From NCBI RefSeq assembly GCF_001238275.1, contig NZ_LGTB01000052.1:1-60987 (forward strand): a stretch of DNA of 60,987 nucleotides, read 5' to 3'. Below the pieces are notes generated by a model. That model did no database searches and was not told where the DNA came from. It was given only the letters and a program-made list of their open reading frames with translations. The DNA comes from Bradyrhizobium viridifuturi. GTDB lineage: Bacteria; Pseudomonadota; Alphaproteobacteria; Rhizobiales; Xanthobacteraceae. Positions 8,242-17,163 of the stretch are shown here, one piece after another; position 1 is the stretch's first letter; every line of letters starts with the position of its first letter. The position numbers and the translations under genes are program-made.

Positions 8242-9489
8242 ATGGCTGAAGAAAGGCCCGACGACACAGGACCTTCGCCGGATTCCCGGCCCAAGCGCGC
8301 GCCGCCGACCATCGATCTGCAGGCGACCGAGATCTCCAGCGAACCGTCGAAGGCCGAGGCCAGCGCGGACGCCGCCAACGACGCTGACAAGGCCGCGGAG
8401 GCAGCTGCGCCTGCGGCGGAGCCGCATCCCGATCCTGCCCCTCATGCAGAGCCGCAGCCGGAGGCCGCATCCGCCGCGCCGGATACCGAGCCGTCGCGGC
8501 CGGTGTCGCCCTGGGTGGTGGCGCCGGTGTCGGGCGCGGTCGCCGCCGCGCTGGTGATCGGGGTCGGCTGGCTGCTCGGCTGGCCCTCGGTGCCGTCGGC
8601 GTCCGCGCCGCAGCCCGGCGCCGCAACGATCGACGAACTCGGCACGCGCCTGACCGCGCTCGAAACAAAGGCGAGCCGGCCGGCCGCTGCGGTCGCCGAT
8701 CCCGCGGCAACCGCAAGGCTCGAGGCACTCGACAAATCGATCGCCGCACTGCGCACCGAGCTTGCCGCGACGCGGGCGCAATCCGACAAGCTTGCCACTG
8801 CGGCCAATGACGCGAAGTCTGCGCCACGCGATGGCGCGGCGGCGCCTGACATCTCCGGCATCACGGCGCGCATCGACAAGGTCGAGGGTGCGGTGAAGGC
8901 GCAGGGCGCCGCGATCGCCAAGCAGGACAGCAAGATCGCCGACACCAAGGCCGAGGCGAAGGCGGATGACGTGCCGCTGCGCCGCGTGGTCGCGGCGTCG
9001 CTGCTCGACGTCGCGGTGCGTCACGGCGATCCCTATGCGTCGGCGCTCGAGGCCGCCAAGGCGATCACCGACAATCCCGACATGCTGAAGCCGCTCGACG
9101 TGTTCGCTGCGTCAGGCGTGCCGAATCCGAACCAGCTGTGCCGCGAGTTGATCGAGATCGTGCCGAAGCTTGCGCCGCCGCCGCCGGAAGCTGCTGCGGC
9201 CAGCGCCGGGCTGGTCGACCGCCTGCAGGCCGGCGCATCCAAGCTGATCCGCATCGAGCGGACCGACGGCACGGGCACCGACCGCGGCAGCATCGTCGCG
9301 CGCGTGACATCGGCCGCCGTACATAATGATCTCGCCTTGACCGAACGCGAATTGAAGTCGTTGCCGCCGGCCGATCGCACCGCGGCTCAAGCCTGGCTCG
9401 CCAAGGTGGACGCACGCCGCGCCGCGCTCGACGCGTCGCGGAAATTTGCCGACAACGCCATGGCGGCGCTCGCCACGGTCAATCAATAG
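8242..9489 (+). CDS. Mitofilin-like inner-membrane protein (COG4223-like)
   Basis: About 415 residues from the ATG at 8242, which has GAGGA upstream. The first 85 residues are acidic, Pro/Ala-rich and probably disordered. A single transmembrane helix follows (WVVAPVSGAVAAALVIGVGW, about residues 92-115). Next comes a coiled-coil-prone region (about 130-245) and a helical C-terminal domain (LRRVVAASLLDVAVRHGDPY to the end). This architecture is that of the alphaproteobacterial mitofilin relatives encoded between hemD and hemY. The family is linked to membrane shaping by homology to Mic60; a direct role here is inferred. hemY follows after 20 bases. Confidence 0.82.
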   Translation: MAEERPDDTGPSPDSRPKRAPPTIDLQATEISSEPSKAEASADAANDADKAAEAAAPAAEPHPDPAPHAEPQPEAASAAPDTEPSRPVSPWVVAPVSGAVAAALVIGVGWLLGWPSVPSASAPQPGAATIDELGTRLTALETKASRPAAAVADPAATARLEALDKSIAALRTELAATRAQSDKLATAANDAKSAPRDGAAAPDISGITARIDKVEGAVKAQGAAIAKQDSKIADTKAEAKADDVPLRRVVAASLLDVAVRHGDPYASALEAAKAITDNPDMLKPLDVFAASGVPNPNQLCRELIEIVPKLAPPPPEAAAASAGLVDRLQAGASKLIRIERTDGTGTDRGSIVARVTSAAVHNDLALTERELKSLPPADRTAAQAWLAKVDARRAALDASRKFADNAMAALATVNQ

Positions 9490-9509
9490 ATTCTTGCAAT
9501 GGGTTCTTG

Positions 9510-11294
9510 ATGATCCGGATCATTCTGTTCCTGCTGCTGATCGCGCTCGCTGCAATGGGTGCCGCCTGGTTGGCCGATCAGCCCGGCGATCTCGTGCTGA
9601 ATTGGGGCGGCTTGCGGCTGACGTCCAAGCAGCCGATGTACCTGCTCGGCCTTATCATCGTCGTCGCAATGGTCGCCGGCATGGTCCTGCGCGCGCTGTG
9701 GAAGGTCCCCGGGCACATCCGCCGCGGCCAGCGCGAGCGGCGCCACGCCCGCGGCCGTCACGCCATCACGCAAGGCCTGCTCGCGATCGGGCATGGCGAT
9801 TCCTCTGCGGCGCGTGCGCATGCCGAGGTGGCGCGGCGTCACGCGGCAGGTGATCCGCTGGCGCTGTTGCTGCACGCGCAATCGGCGCAGCTCGACGGCG
9901 ACCGCGACGGCGCGCAGCGCGCCTTCCGTGCCATGGCCGAACGCGCCGACACGCGGCTGCTCGGCCTGCGCGGCCTGTTCATCGAGGCGCAGCGCGCCGA
10001 CGATCCGGTGGCGGCCGTGATGATCGCCGAGGAGGCGCTGAAGATGTCGCCGTCCTCGTCATGGGCCTCGCATGCGGTGCTCGGCTTCTGCTGCGCCAAG
10101 GGTGATTGGGCCGGCGCGCTGTCGATCATCGACAACAACCAGACTGCCGGGTTGATCGACAAGGCGACCTATCGGCGGCAGCGCGGCGTGCTGCTGACGG
10201 CGCGCGCGCTGGAATTCGAGACCGTCGATCGCGACCTGTCGCGCTCGAGCGCGATGGAGGCGCTCAAGCTGGCGCCGACGCTGATCCCGGCCGCCGTGCT
10301 CGCGGCCAAGTTCGAGAGCGAAGCGCATCAGGTGCGCCGCGCGATGCGCATCGTCGAGACCGGGTGGCTGGCGCAGCCGCATCCCGACCTCGCCGACGCC
10401 TATTCGCATGTGCGGCTCGGCGATTCCGCGCGCCAGCGCCTGGTGCGGGTCGAGACGCTGGCGGCGAAGACGCCCGGCCATATCGAAGGCGCGCTGGCGA
10501 TCGCGCGGGCCGCGATCGATGCGTCCGAGTTTGCCAAAGCGCGCGCGGCGCTGGAGCCGTTCACGGCGGCGCCGACGCAGCGCGTTGCGCTGCTGATGGC
10601 CGAGATCGAGCGCACCGAGCATGGCGACAGCGGCCGGGCGCGCGCGTGGACCCTGCGCGCGGTGCGCGCGCTGCACGATCCGGTCTGGACCGCGGATGGC
10701 TATGTCTCGGATCGCTGGCGTCCGGTCTCGCCGGTCACCGGCCGTCTCGATGCCTTCCAGTGGCAGACGCCGGTGGCCGCGCTGCCGTCCGACAAGGGCA
10801 ATGCGATCGAGCCCTCGCCGTTCGAGGAGGCGATGCTGGCGCCGCGCCGGGTCGAGCCGCCCAAGGAGGTGGCCATCGAGCCGGAGGCGGCCAAGCCGCC
10901 GGAGGCAGCCAAGCCGGTCGAGGCGGTCGAGGTCAAACCAATTGAGCCCAAACCCGCGGAGCCTGCCATGCCGGCTGCGCAGGACAACGCCCCGCTGCCG
11001 GCGGCGATCGAGGCCGAGCCATCCCCCACTTCAGCCGATTCCCCAGCACCGGAGCCGGCTCCGCCGCGGGCGGCCGAATCAGCGCCGCCTGCGCCGGCCC
11101 CCCTGTTCCGTTCCCGGACCGATCTGCCCAAGGCGGCGCCGGCGCCGATTCCGGCCGTGATCCCGATCATTCGGGCCCCTGACGACCCCGGCGTCGACGA
11201 GGACGGTGCCGTGGACGAGTTTGCGGAACAAATCGGCCCGCCCAAGGCCCAGGCGGGCGGTTGGCGCGGATTTCTGTCACGTTTGGGAAGCTAA
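9510..11294 (+). CDS. hemY: HemY-family TPR inner-membrane protein
   Basis: About 594 residues. Two transmembrane helices lie at about residues 2-20 and 38-60, separated by DLVLNWGGLRLTSKQPMYLL, the HemY N-terminal pattern. TPR-like helices follow to about residue 410, then a long Pro/Ala/Glu-rich tail (about 425-560). This protein is encoded with heme genes in many proteobacteria and is proposed to act with late tetrapyrrole steps. It is not the HemY protoporphyrinogen oxidase of Gram-positive bacteria. The ATG at 9510 is preferred over a TTG immediately before it. It is co-transcribed with the mitofilin-like gene. Confidence 0.85.
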   Translation: MIRIILFLLLIALAAMGAAWLADQPGDLVLNWGGLRLTSKQPMYLLGLIIVVAMVAGMVLRALWKVPGHIRRGQRERRHARGRHAITQGLLAIGHGDSSAARAHAEVARRHAAGDPLALLLHAQSAQLDGDRDGAQRAFRAMAERADTRLLGLRGLFIEAQRADDPVAAVMIAEEALKMSPSSSWASHAVLGFCCAKGDWAGALSIIDNNQTAGLIDKATYRRQRGVLLTARALEFETVDRDLSRSSAMEALKLAPTLIPAAVLAAKFESEAHQVRRAMRIVETGWLAQPHPDLADAYSHVRLGDSARQRLVRVETLAAKTPGHIEGALAIARAAIDASEFAKARAALEPFTAAPTQRVALLMAEIERTEHGDSGRARAWTLRAVRALHDPVWTADGYVSDRWRPVSPVTGRLDAFQWQTPVAALPSDKGNAIEPSPFEEAMLAPRRVEPPKEVAIEPEAAKPPEAAKPVEAVEVKPIEPKPAEPAMPAAQDNAPLPAAIEAEPSPTSADSPAPEPAPPRAAESAPPAPAPLFRSRTDLPKAAPAPIPAVIPIIRAPDDPGVDEDGAVDEFAEQIGPPKAQAGGWRGFLSRLGS

Positions 11295-11404
11295 TTTGCG
11301 GTTAGATGGCAGGTGGGTTGGTTCGATAGCCGCGTTTTCCTTGCCAATCGGGGTCATGCCCGATATCAGGTGGCGCGCGAGCTCAGGCCGTCGCCGAACG
11401 GTTC

Positions 11405-11480
11405 GCCGCAATAGCTCAGTTGGTAGAGCACGTCATTCGTAATGACGGGGTCGGGGGTTCGAGTCCCTCTTGCGGCACCA
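11405..11480 (+). tRNA. tRNA-Thr (anticodon CGT)
   Basis: A complete 76-nt cloverleaf with encoded CCA: acceptor arms GCCGCAA / TTGCGGC, D arm GCTC/GAGC, anticodon stem CGTCA/TGACG with loop TTCGTAA, and T arm GGGGG-TTCGAGT-CCCTC (one mismatch or wobble in the stem). Anticodon CGT reads ACG. A degenerate copy of its 3' half lies at 17029-17062, so this gene may mark one edge of an inserted segment. Confidence 0.96.
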
Positions 11481-11534
11481 CTCCCCAGGAACATCTCCCG
11501 CCTCGATCCGCGGTCGCGCCTTGGCCGGCTGGAT

Positions 11535-11580
11535 TCCCGCGCCGCACCATCCACTCACGATCGCCACCGCGACCAAGCCG
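11535..11580 (-). pseudogene. Possible decayed 3' end of a cytochrome-b-like gene
   Basis: Read on the minus strand, this stretch gives VAVAIVSGWCGAGI, close to the C terminus IAIAIMSGLCGVRI of the intact membrane protein at 17164-18231. Over 37 bases it matches the remnant at 14449-14510 at about 27 positions. It lies just after tRNA-Thr. The match is short, so this is a suggestion rather than a firm call. The rest of the 287-base gap between the tRNA and the next gene shows no gene. Confidence 0.35.
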
Positions 11581-11717
11581 CCATCACGGCAATTCGGTCC
11601 GCGCAAGCCGACTAAATGATGGGTGAGATCGGGCGCGACGTGGCGCAAAATTGCCGCACACGGAATCAGTATTCGCCGGTCGTACGATCCTGGGTTGTAT
11701 GTGCTCGCGCGAAAGGT

Positions 11718-11755
11718 TTAATACTTTGAAACGCGGCTTAATACTTTGAAATGCG
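11718..11755. promoter_or_regulatory. Tandem direct repeat upstream of the glycosyltransferase
   Basis: Two copies of TTAATACTTTGAAAYGCG (11718-11735 and 11738-11755) with a 20-base period, ending 12 bases before the glycosyltransferase start codon. The spacing of about two helical turns and the AT-rich content fit an operator or promoter-proximal binding site. The binding protein is unknown. Confidence 0.5.
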
Positions 11756-11767
11756 ATTGCCGGGGGA

Positions 11768-14419
11768 ATGGCGTTGGGACGCGAGGGTCATGAGAGCGAG
11801 CTTCAAGGACAGCTTGCGTTCGTGAACGAATTCCAGCGCGCTCACGACCGCCCGCTGCGCGTCCTGCATATCGGTAATATCGCGAACAACGCCTACAACA
11901 ATGCTCTGATTCAGCGTCGCTTTGGCATCGAAGCGGACGTCGTTTGCTACAACTACTACCACGTCATGGGTTGCCCGGAATGGGAGGCCGCAAGCTTCGA
12001 CGGCCGTGTCGACAACATGTTCCCGGATTGGTGGGCCACCGAGTTGGGCGGTTGGCGGCGACCGGATTGGTTTGTGCAAGGCCCCGTGCTCGATTGCCTT
12101 TCGTACCTTCGCGCGAAGAACGCCGGCGACAGTGAAGCCGCAACATTCTTCTGGACGCTGTTGCAGGCGCGATATTGGGAGATGCTTGACGGCATCGCCG
12201 CCGCAGAGAGTCGGGTCCGTCCGGAAGTGCCGGAGCATCTGGCTGAGGCGATCACGATTGCACGCGATTTTCAGGACTTCCAGGCCCAGAAGTCGGCAGA
12301 AATCCTGCAACTGCTCGATGAGCAGACCATCGCTCCGCCGGATTCGACCATAGAGCCTGCGCTCTCCGCCGTTTCGCCGACGTCATCAGAGATCGCCTCG
12401 CCGGATCCGCTGACTGAGCGAGGCCGCTCAGGCGCCAACGAAGATCCGGCGTTTCGCGGCTCGCGATCGCCAGATCCGGAGGGACCGGGCCGCCTGATAT
12501 CGATTTATCGCGCCTTGCTCACGAAGCATGTGTTTGCTCATTTGCACCGCGAGGCGGAAACCGGAATTGCCGCCGGGCCGAGTTTGGCAGTCGCAATCTG
12601 GCGAAGCCAGAGACGCAGCCGCGGCCTGCCGCGCTTTGGATTCGAGTTTCCCCCTGGCGTCTTCACGATCCCGGATCCCGACACCGCAGTGCCGGCTGCA
12701 AGCAAAGGCAACGAATATCGCGCGGTTCGCAGTCCGCAGCCGCCAGACCTCAAGGGACCAGGCCGCCTCTTATCGATTTATCGCGCCTTGCTCACGAAGC
12801 ATGTGTTTGCTCATTTGCGGCGCGAGGCGGAATCCGGGGTTGTCCGCGAGCCGAGCTTGGCGGTCGCAATCTGGCGGAGCCAGAGACGCAGCCGCGGCCT
12901 GCCGTGCTTCGGATTCGAGTTTCCGCCTGAAGTCTTCACGATCCCGAATCCCGACGCCGCTGCGCCAACTGCAAGCGAAGACAACGACTATCGGTCGTTT
13001 CGCGGTCCGCAGCCGCCGGATCCCAAGCGGCCAGGCCGCCTGATATCGACCTATCGTGCCTTGCTCATGAAGCATGTGTTCATTCATTTGCGGCGTGAGG
13101 CGGAGACCGGCGTTGCCGCCGGGTCGAGCCTGGCGGTTGCCATCTGGCGAAGTCAGCGACACAGCCGCGGTCTGCCGCGTTTTGGATTCGAGTTTCCGGC
13201 CGATGCCTTCACGGCCGCGGATCCTGACACCGCGACGCCGGTTGCGAGCGAAAGCCATGTCCTTGCGATCCCGGATTCTGGCACCGCAGCGCCGGCCGCA
13301 AGCATGAGCGCGGCCGCCGACGTCGGAGCGTTGGTCATCCCCGTGGTCACCCGCCCGAACGTCAACGATCGTCCGGAGTTTCGCTACTTCGAAAAGTACG
13401 GCAAGGGAGAGGATCGAAACGCCCCGCAACGCGCGGCACTGCTTGGTGACGTGCTGCGGGAATTCACGGACTACCCGGCAGAAGCCCTGGTCTCCGTCGA
13501 AGCCTTCGCATCGTCCGTCGCCAATGAGTTTGCGGACGTGTTGGAGCATTACGACATCATTCAGGGGTATTCGATCGACGGGTTCATTCCGTTCATCAAC
13601 GGATTCAAGAACTACACGTGTTATGAACACGGCACGCTGCGGGAAGTGCCTTTCGAGAAGACCTACAATGGCATTCTTTGTTCAGCGTCATACAAGAATG
13701 CGGCGTTCTCGTTCGTGACCAACTCGGACGTGCTGCCGTCCGTGAAGCGGCTCAGATTGAAGAGGGAGCGGACGGTTTACCTTCCGCACGCCTTCGATGA
13801 TGAAAAGATTTCCACCTTTCGCGCAAGGCACAATATCCCGGAGCGGGACTCCAAGATCACCACATTCTTTAGCCCGACGCGGCATCACTGGCGCGCCGCA
13901 CCTGTCTCGATGCAGAAGGGCAATGATCTCTTCTTGAGGGCCGCAGCGCAGGTTGCGCAGACGGATCGCGATTTTCGCATCATCCTGGTCGAGTGGGGCG
14001 TTGACGTTCACCGAAGCAGGGAGCTCATTCGGGAGCTTCGCATCGAAGACATGGTCTCGTGGATCCCGTCGCTCAACAAGGCGGAGCTTCGGCAGCTCTA
14101 CTGCGCGAGCGACGTCGTGGTCGATCAGTTCAGGATCCCGGCGATGGGCGGAGTGACCTTTGAGGCCATGGCGCTCGGACGCCGGGTCATCACCAATCTT
14201 GATGAAGCCCAATCGGCGGAGTTCTTTGGAGTGGCTCCGCCCTGCCTGGTCGCCGACAGCATCGAGTCGTGTGCGGCCCGTATTTCCGAAGTTCTTGCCG
14301 ATCCGCTGGACGACGATGGCCGCGGCGACGCCGCGCGTCGGTGGTTCGAGCAATGTCATTCCGCGCAGCGCGTGGTCGCGCTCCAGCTGGCCGCCTACAG
14401 GACGATTTGCGCCGCCTAG
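11768..14419 (+). CDS. Glycosyltransferase split by three 91-residue tandem repeats
   Basis: An 883-residue protein. The N-terminal part (about 28-180) looks like the first Rossmann half of a GT-B glycosyltransferase (PLRVLHIGNIANNAYNNALI). The C-terminal half (about 540-883) resumes with YDIIQGYSIDGFIPFINGFK, then FFSPTRHHWR, KGNDLFLRAAAQV and the donor-site-like GGVTFEAMALGRRVITN (about 792-808), as in GT4-type enzymes. Between them lie three repeats with an exact 273-base period (cores starting 12485, 12758, 13031), each with RLISIYRALLTKHVFAHL, SLAVAIWRSQRRSRGLP and FGFEFP, plus Pro/Ala/Asp linkers. The insert has no function I recognise. Base composition looks less GC-rich than its neighbours. 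Sugar donor and acceptor are unknown. Confidence 0.8.
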   Translation: MALGREGHESELQGQLAFVNEFQRAHDRPLRVLHIGNIANNAYNNALIQRRFGIEADVVCYNYYHVMGCPEWEAASFDGRVDNMFPDWWATELGGWRRPDWFVQGPVLDCLSYLRAKNAGDSEAATFFWTLLQARYWEMLDGIAAAESRVRPEVPEHLAEAITIARDFQDFQAQKSAEILQLLDEQTIAPPDSTIEPALSAVSPTSSEIASPDPLTERGRSGANEDPAFRGSRSPDPEGPGRLISIYRALLTKHVFAHLHREAETGIAAGPSLAVAIWRSQRRSRGLPRFGFEFPPGVFTIPDPDTAVPAASKGNEYRAVRSPQPPDLKGPGRLLSIYRALLTKHVFAHLRREAESGVVREPSLAVAIWRSQRRSRGLPCFGFEFPPEVFTIPNPDAAAPTASEDNDYRSFRGPQPPDPKRPGRLISTYRALLMKHVFIHLRREAETGVAAGSSLAVAIWRSQRHSRGLPRFGFEFPADAFTAADPDTATPVASESHVLAIPDSGTAAPAASMSAAADVGALVIPVVTRPNVNDRPEFRYFEKYGKGEDRNAPQRAALLGDVLREFTDYPAEALVSVEAFASSVANEFADVLEHYDIIQGYSIDGFIPFINGFKNYTCYEHGTLREVPFEKTYNGILCSASYKNAAFSFVTNSDVLPSVKRLRLKRERTVYLPHAFDDEKISTFRARHNIPERDSKITTFFSPTRHHWRAAPVSMQKGNDLFLRAAAQVAQTDRDFRIILVEWGVDVHRSRELIRELRIEDMVSWIPSLNKAELRQLYCASDVVVDQFRIPAMGGVTFEAMALGRRVITNLDEAQSAEFFGVAPPCLVADSIESCAARISEVLADPLDDDGRGDAARRWFEQCHSAQRVVALQLAAYRTICAA
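12443..13260 (+). repeat. Three in-frame 273-bp tandem repeats inside the glycosyltransferase gene
   Basis: Repeat cores begin at 12485, 12758 and 13031, giving two identical spacings of 273 bases (91 codons). The copies are similar but not identical at DNA level, with many synonymous and some amino-acid differences, so the duplications are not brand new. A shortened echo of the linker (IPDSGTAAPAAS) follows the third copy. Confidence 0.88.
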
Positions 14420-14684
14420 AGTTCTTCCCTACCACTTCGCTCAACGCCCTAGATCCGCACGCCGCACAGCCAGCTCATGATCGCAGTCGCGATCATGCAC
14501 TCACACAGCCGCTCATGCGACGTGGCTAGTCTCCCGCCGACCGGCGATCAGCTCCGGCATCCGGCAATGTCCGCTCTGCCCCCAAACCAAAGGCGCGCGG
14601 TTCCTCCAACCCGGACGCCAGGCGTGCGAGCGCAGCCTGACCAAAGACGCGCGGAGCAGCGACGTCCTCGGTCGCGACGACTCT
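14420..14684 (-). pseudogene. Gap containing a truncated 3' end of a cytochrome-b-like gene
   Basis: At 14449-14505 the minus strand reads IATAIMSWLCGVRI followed by a TAG stop, nearly the same as the last residues of the intact gene at 17164-18231 (IAIAIMSGLCGVRI, TAG). DNA identity is high over about 50 bases. Upstream of this tail the reading is lost, so only the end of a paralogue remains. I see no gene in the rest of the 265-base gap. Confidence 0.6.
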
Positions 14685-16874
14685 TCAATGCGCCAGTGGA
14701 TCGGGGCGCAGTTGCAGCTTGTAGACGCGCGGCTGCTCCGATTTCCCGGTTTCGGCGTGAAACACCGCACGTGTACCCGACGTGGTCCACAGTCCACGTC
14801 CCTTCCACCCGCCGTTGGGGTCGTCGATGCGGCCGTCCACGTTTTTGGTGAAGAAGGACGCCGGGTAGGGGACGTGGAATTCGAGCATCTTGCCGCCGAC
14901 CAGCGCAGTAATGGCCTCGCCGCCGTTTGTCATCGCGAGAGGCACGTCCTCACCGAGGCCGAAGGTGTTGAAGCGATCGACCCAGACATAATAGGCGTGG
15001 TTGGCGCTTCCTCTATTGTCGACCCCCTCGAACTGCGGACCGGGGAAGCGATAGACCGTCCAGCCCTCATAGCATTGTTCGCCGGTGACCGCCTTGGCTC
15101 CCGTCAATGGCTCCTTGCACTTCGATCGGTCGAAGCTCGCCAATTGGCCGCTCGACAGCGCGGTCCAGGCGACGCCCTTGCCGTCGATATCAAGACCGCG
15201 CGGCCCCCAGGTACCGGGCGGCGGCTGGAAAAGTTCGGCCAAAGCGGTGTTGGCGGGATCCGAACCGGGAATGAAGTGGACGAGATATCCCGGCTGATCC
15301 AGGTTAGAGAAGCCGCTGTCCATCGACTGACCCCAGATCGTGTCGTCGACCGGGCTCGCTTGGACGCCGTACCAACCTGCCACCACGCGCTTCTGCTTCG
15401 TGAGATCCACCGGCTGGCCGATCTCGACATACTCGCCACGTTTGCCCCATCCCGGGACGTCGACGATCAGCGGCGCCCAGCCTTGCGAAGTCTTGGCATC
15501 GTGGGTCTCCAGATACTTCCTGGTGTTCAGCCAGCCGACCGCGGGAAAACCTGCTCCACCGGCACTGGTCCACAACGTGTTGTCGCGATCATGCCCGAAG
15601 TAGAGATGCTGGGTGGTGAAGCAGGTGGGAATGAGCTCGAACTTCTTCGTCGCAGGATCATAGAGCGAGAGGTGACGTACCGACTCTTTCAGCGGCGCGA
15701 CCTTGGCCGACGGATGATCGCCCCCTGCCTTGCACCAGTCGGGATTGTCCGCACTGCGGACGCGGGCTGCAAACCAGACGCGGTTGGCATCATCGATGAT
15801 GAGATTGTGGTTGGAGGTGTGGCCATCCCAGATCGGCTCATCGCCCCAGAAAACCGAGGTTCCGAGCGGATCGTCCTTCACCGACGGTGTTCCTGGCATG
15901 AACGGGTGCTCGATGTTCCAGGTCTTGTTGTTCACGGGATCGAGGACCGGCACCAGGTCCGTCGATTCCTCCGGCGAGCCGTAAATGTAGCCGTTGGCAT
16001 TGACGCGCGGATTGCGCTTGTCGGTCGAAATGGCGTCGTGCATGTAGTGTGTCGGCGACGCCCAATCCCAGAGTGTGACGACGACATTCCGCTCCAGCCC
16101 GGTGGGCCTCTGCGGTTTGGTCGCGGGCAATTGGCCCTCCGCGATCCGGTCTGTCCAATCCGCGAAAAGCGACAGACCAAGGTCCGGCCCGACGCGGGCG
16201 ATGCCGGTCGCCATCCGCGTCATCGCCTGACCGGACTGAATTCGCCGCATCCACATCTCGGTCGAGTTCTTGAATTCCCCGAGCTCCTTGACGTGAGGCG
16301 AACGGATGTTTTCGCTTCCGAGCGCGTGACAGGACTGACAGGTGTTCTTGATGAGGTCGATCCAGTTTCCCTGGTTCTTCATGAAGCTCGGCACGTGATT
16401 GCCGTTATCGCCCGTGCCGGGAAACTGATCCGCTGCCGGGATTTTCAGCATCGCGTACCAATACATGCCGGGATAATATTTCGCAGCCGCGGCCGGGGTT
16501 GGCGCCAGCGTCGCATTCAGTCTGAGCTGCTGTCCCGGCTCGGCCTCCACACGGCTTGAATCGACCAGGCCGTAACCGCGGACCCAAACCTTGTATTTTG
16601 CCTTCGGCAGATCCGGAATGAGATAGCGGCCCGTGTCATCCGTAACGACGATCTTGGCGTACCTCGTCGGTAGCTCCGTCGTTTCGGCAATAACCCAGAC
16701 GCCCCCTTCCGGTCCCGCAGTGCTCGAGACAATGCCGGCGATGTCGGTGGGCCCCGCAGAAACCTGCTCACCGGACTGAGCCGAAGCGGCCGATACCGCG
16801 GAAAAGATGGCGATAACGCCACCCAGAGAGCTGAACACCGCGCGCAATTGCGCTTTCCTGTTCACAGGCATCAT
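14685..16874 (-). CDS. Periplasmic c-type-heme protein with carboxypeptidase-regulatory-like and propeller-like regions
   Basis: A 729-residue protein with a signal peptide (cleavage near ASAASAQ, about residue 33). Residues about 45-125 resemble a carboxypeptidase-regulatory-like beta domain (GRYLIPDLPKAKYKVWVRGY). A single heme c motif, CQSCH, lies near residue 180. The rest looks like a Vgb/streptogramin-lyase-type beta-propeller, with repeated WxxA/WTSAGG and IWDGHTSNHNLIIDDANRVW elements. Periplasmic location is inferred from the signal peptide and the heme motif. The membrane cytochrome-b-like gene upstream on the same strand is a plausible electron partner. Substrate unknown. Confidence 0.78.
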   Translation of the reverse strand: MMPVNRKAQLRAVFSSLGGVIAIFSAVSAASAQSGEQVSAGPTDIAGIVSSTAGPEGGVWVIAETTELPTRYAKIVVTDDTGRYLIPDLPKAKYKVWVRGYGLVDSSRVEAEPGQQLRLNATLAPTPAAAAKYYPGMYWYAMLKIPAADQFPGTGDNGNHVPSFMKNQGNWIDLIKNTCQSCHALGSENIRSPHVKELGEFKNSTEMWMRRIQSGQAMTRMATGIARVGPDLGLSLFADWTDRIAEGQLPATKPQRPTGLERNVVVTLWDWASPTHYMHDAISTDKRNPRVNANGYIYGSPEESTDLVPVLDPVNNKTWNIEHPFMPGTPSVKDDPLGTSVFWGDEPIWDGHTSNHNLIIDDANRVWFAARVRSADNPDWCKAGGDHPSAKVAPLKESVRHLSLYDPATKKFELIPTCFTTQHLYFGHDRDNTLWTSAGGAGFPAVGWLNTRKYLETHDAKTSQGWAPLIVDVPGWGKRGEYVEIGQPVDLTKQKRVVAGWYGVQASPVDDTIWGQSMDSGFSNLDQPGYLVHFIPGSDPANTALAELFQPPPGTWGPRGLDIDGKGVAWTALSSGQLASFDRSKCKEPLTGAKAVTGEQCYEGWTVYRFPGPQFEGVDNRGSANHAYYVWVDRFNTFGLGEDVPLAMTNGGEAITALVGGKMLEFHVPYPASFFTKNVDGRIDDPNGGWKGRGLWTTSGTRAVFHAETGKSEQPRVYKLQLRPDPLAH

Positions 16875-17028
16875 CTCCCTTCCTCCGCTTTTTATTTTCG
16901 ATTGGCAGCCTGCGACTTACGTTGGCTATGGGTCAAGGGCATTTTTGAAAGACGCTCCCGTGAGCAGGCCCGGCGGTTTCCTTGGCGAGCATTCGCAATG
17001 GCGCCGGCGGACACAGCCTACTCACCCG

Positions 17029-17062
17029 TCGTAATGACGGGGGCGGAGGTCCGAGTACCTCT
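17029..17062 (+). pseudogene. Degenerate copy of the tRNA-Thr 3' half (att-like remnant)
   Basis: From TCGTAATGACGGGG through CGAGT to CCTCT this stretch matches the anticodon loop to T arm of tRNA-Thr at 11405-11480, with about four mismatches in 34 bases. A shared CAGGAAC follows shortly after both. It cannot form a tRNA: no D arm or acceptor 5' strand precedes it. It lies in the 289-base gap between two minus-strand genes and may be the far edge of an insertion at tRNA-Thr. Nothing else is apparent in that gap. Confidence 0.65.
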
Positions 17063-17163
17063 CCCCGCTGCGACGCAGGAACTGTCCAGCCTGGAGACGT
17101 GGGTGACATCCCGTAGCGGCCTGGCGCGACAAAGCGGTACCAATTCGCAAGGCCGTCCTCCGC

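Noticed and set aside
12443..13260. CRISPR-like array
   Set aside because: The repeats are 273 bases, in frame within a coding gene, and there are no short repeats with unique spacers; no cas gene is present.
14688..16559. A long plus-strand frame opposite the heme-c protein gene
   Set aside because: High GC content leaves antisense frames open; the minus-strand protein has a signal peptide, a CxxCH and family features, the plus frame has none.
17029..17062. A second functional tRNA-Thr
   Set aside because: Only the anticodon-loop to T-arm part is present; no D arm or paired acceptor stem can form.
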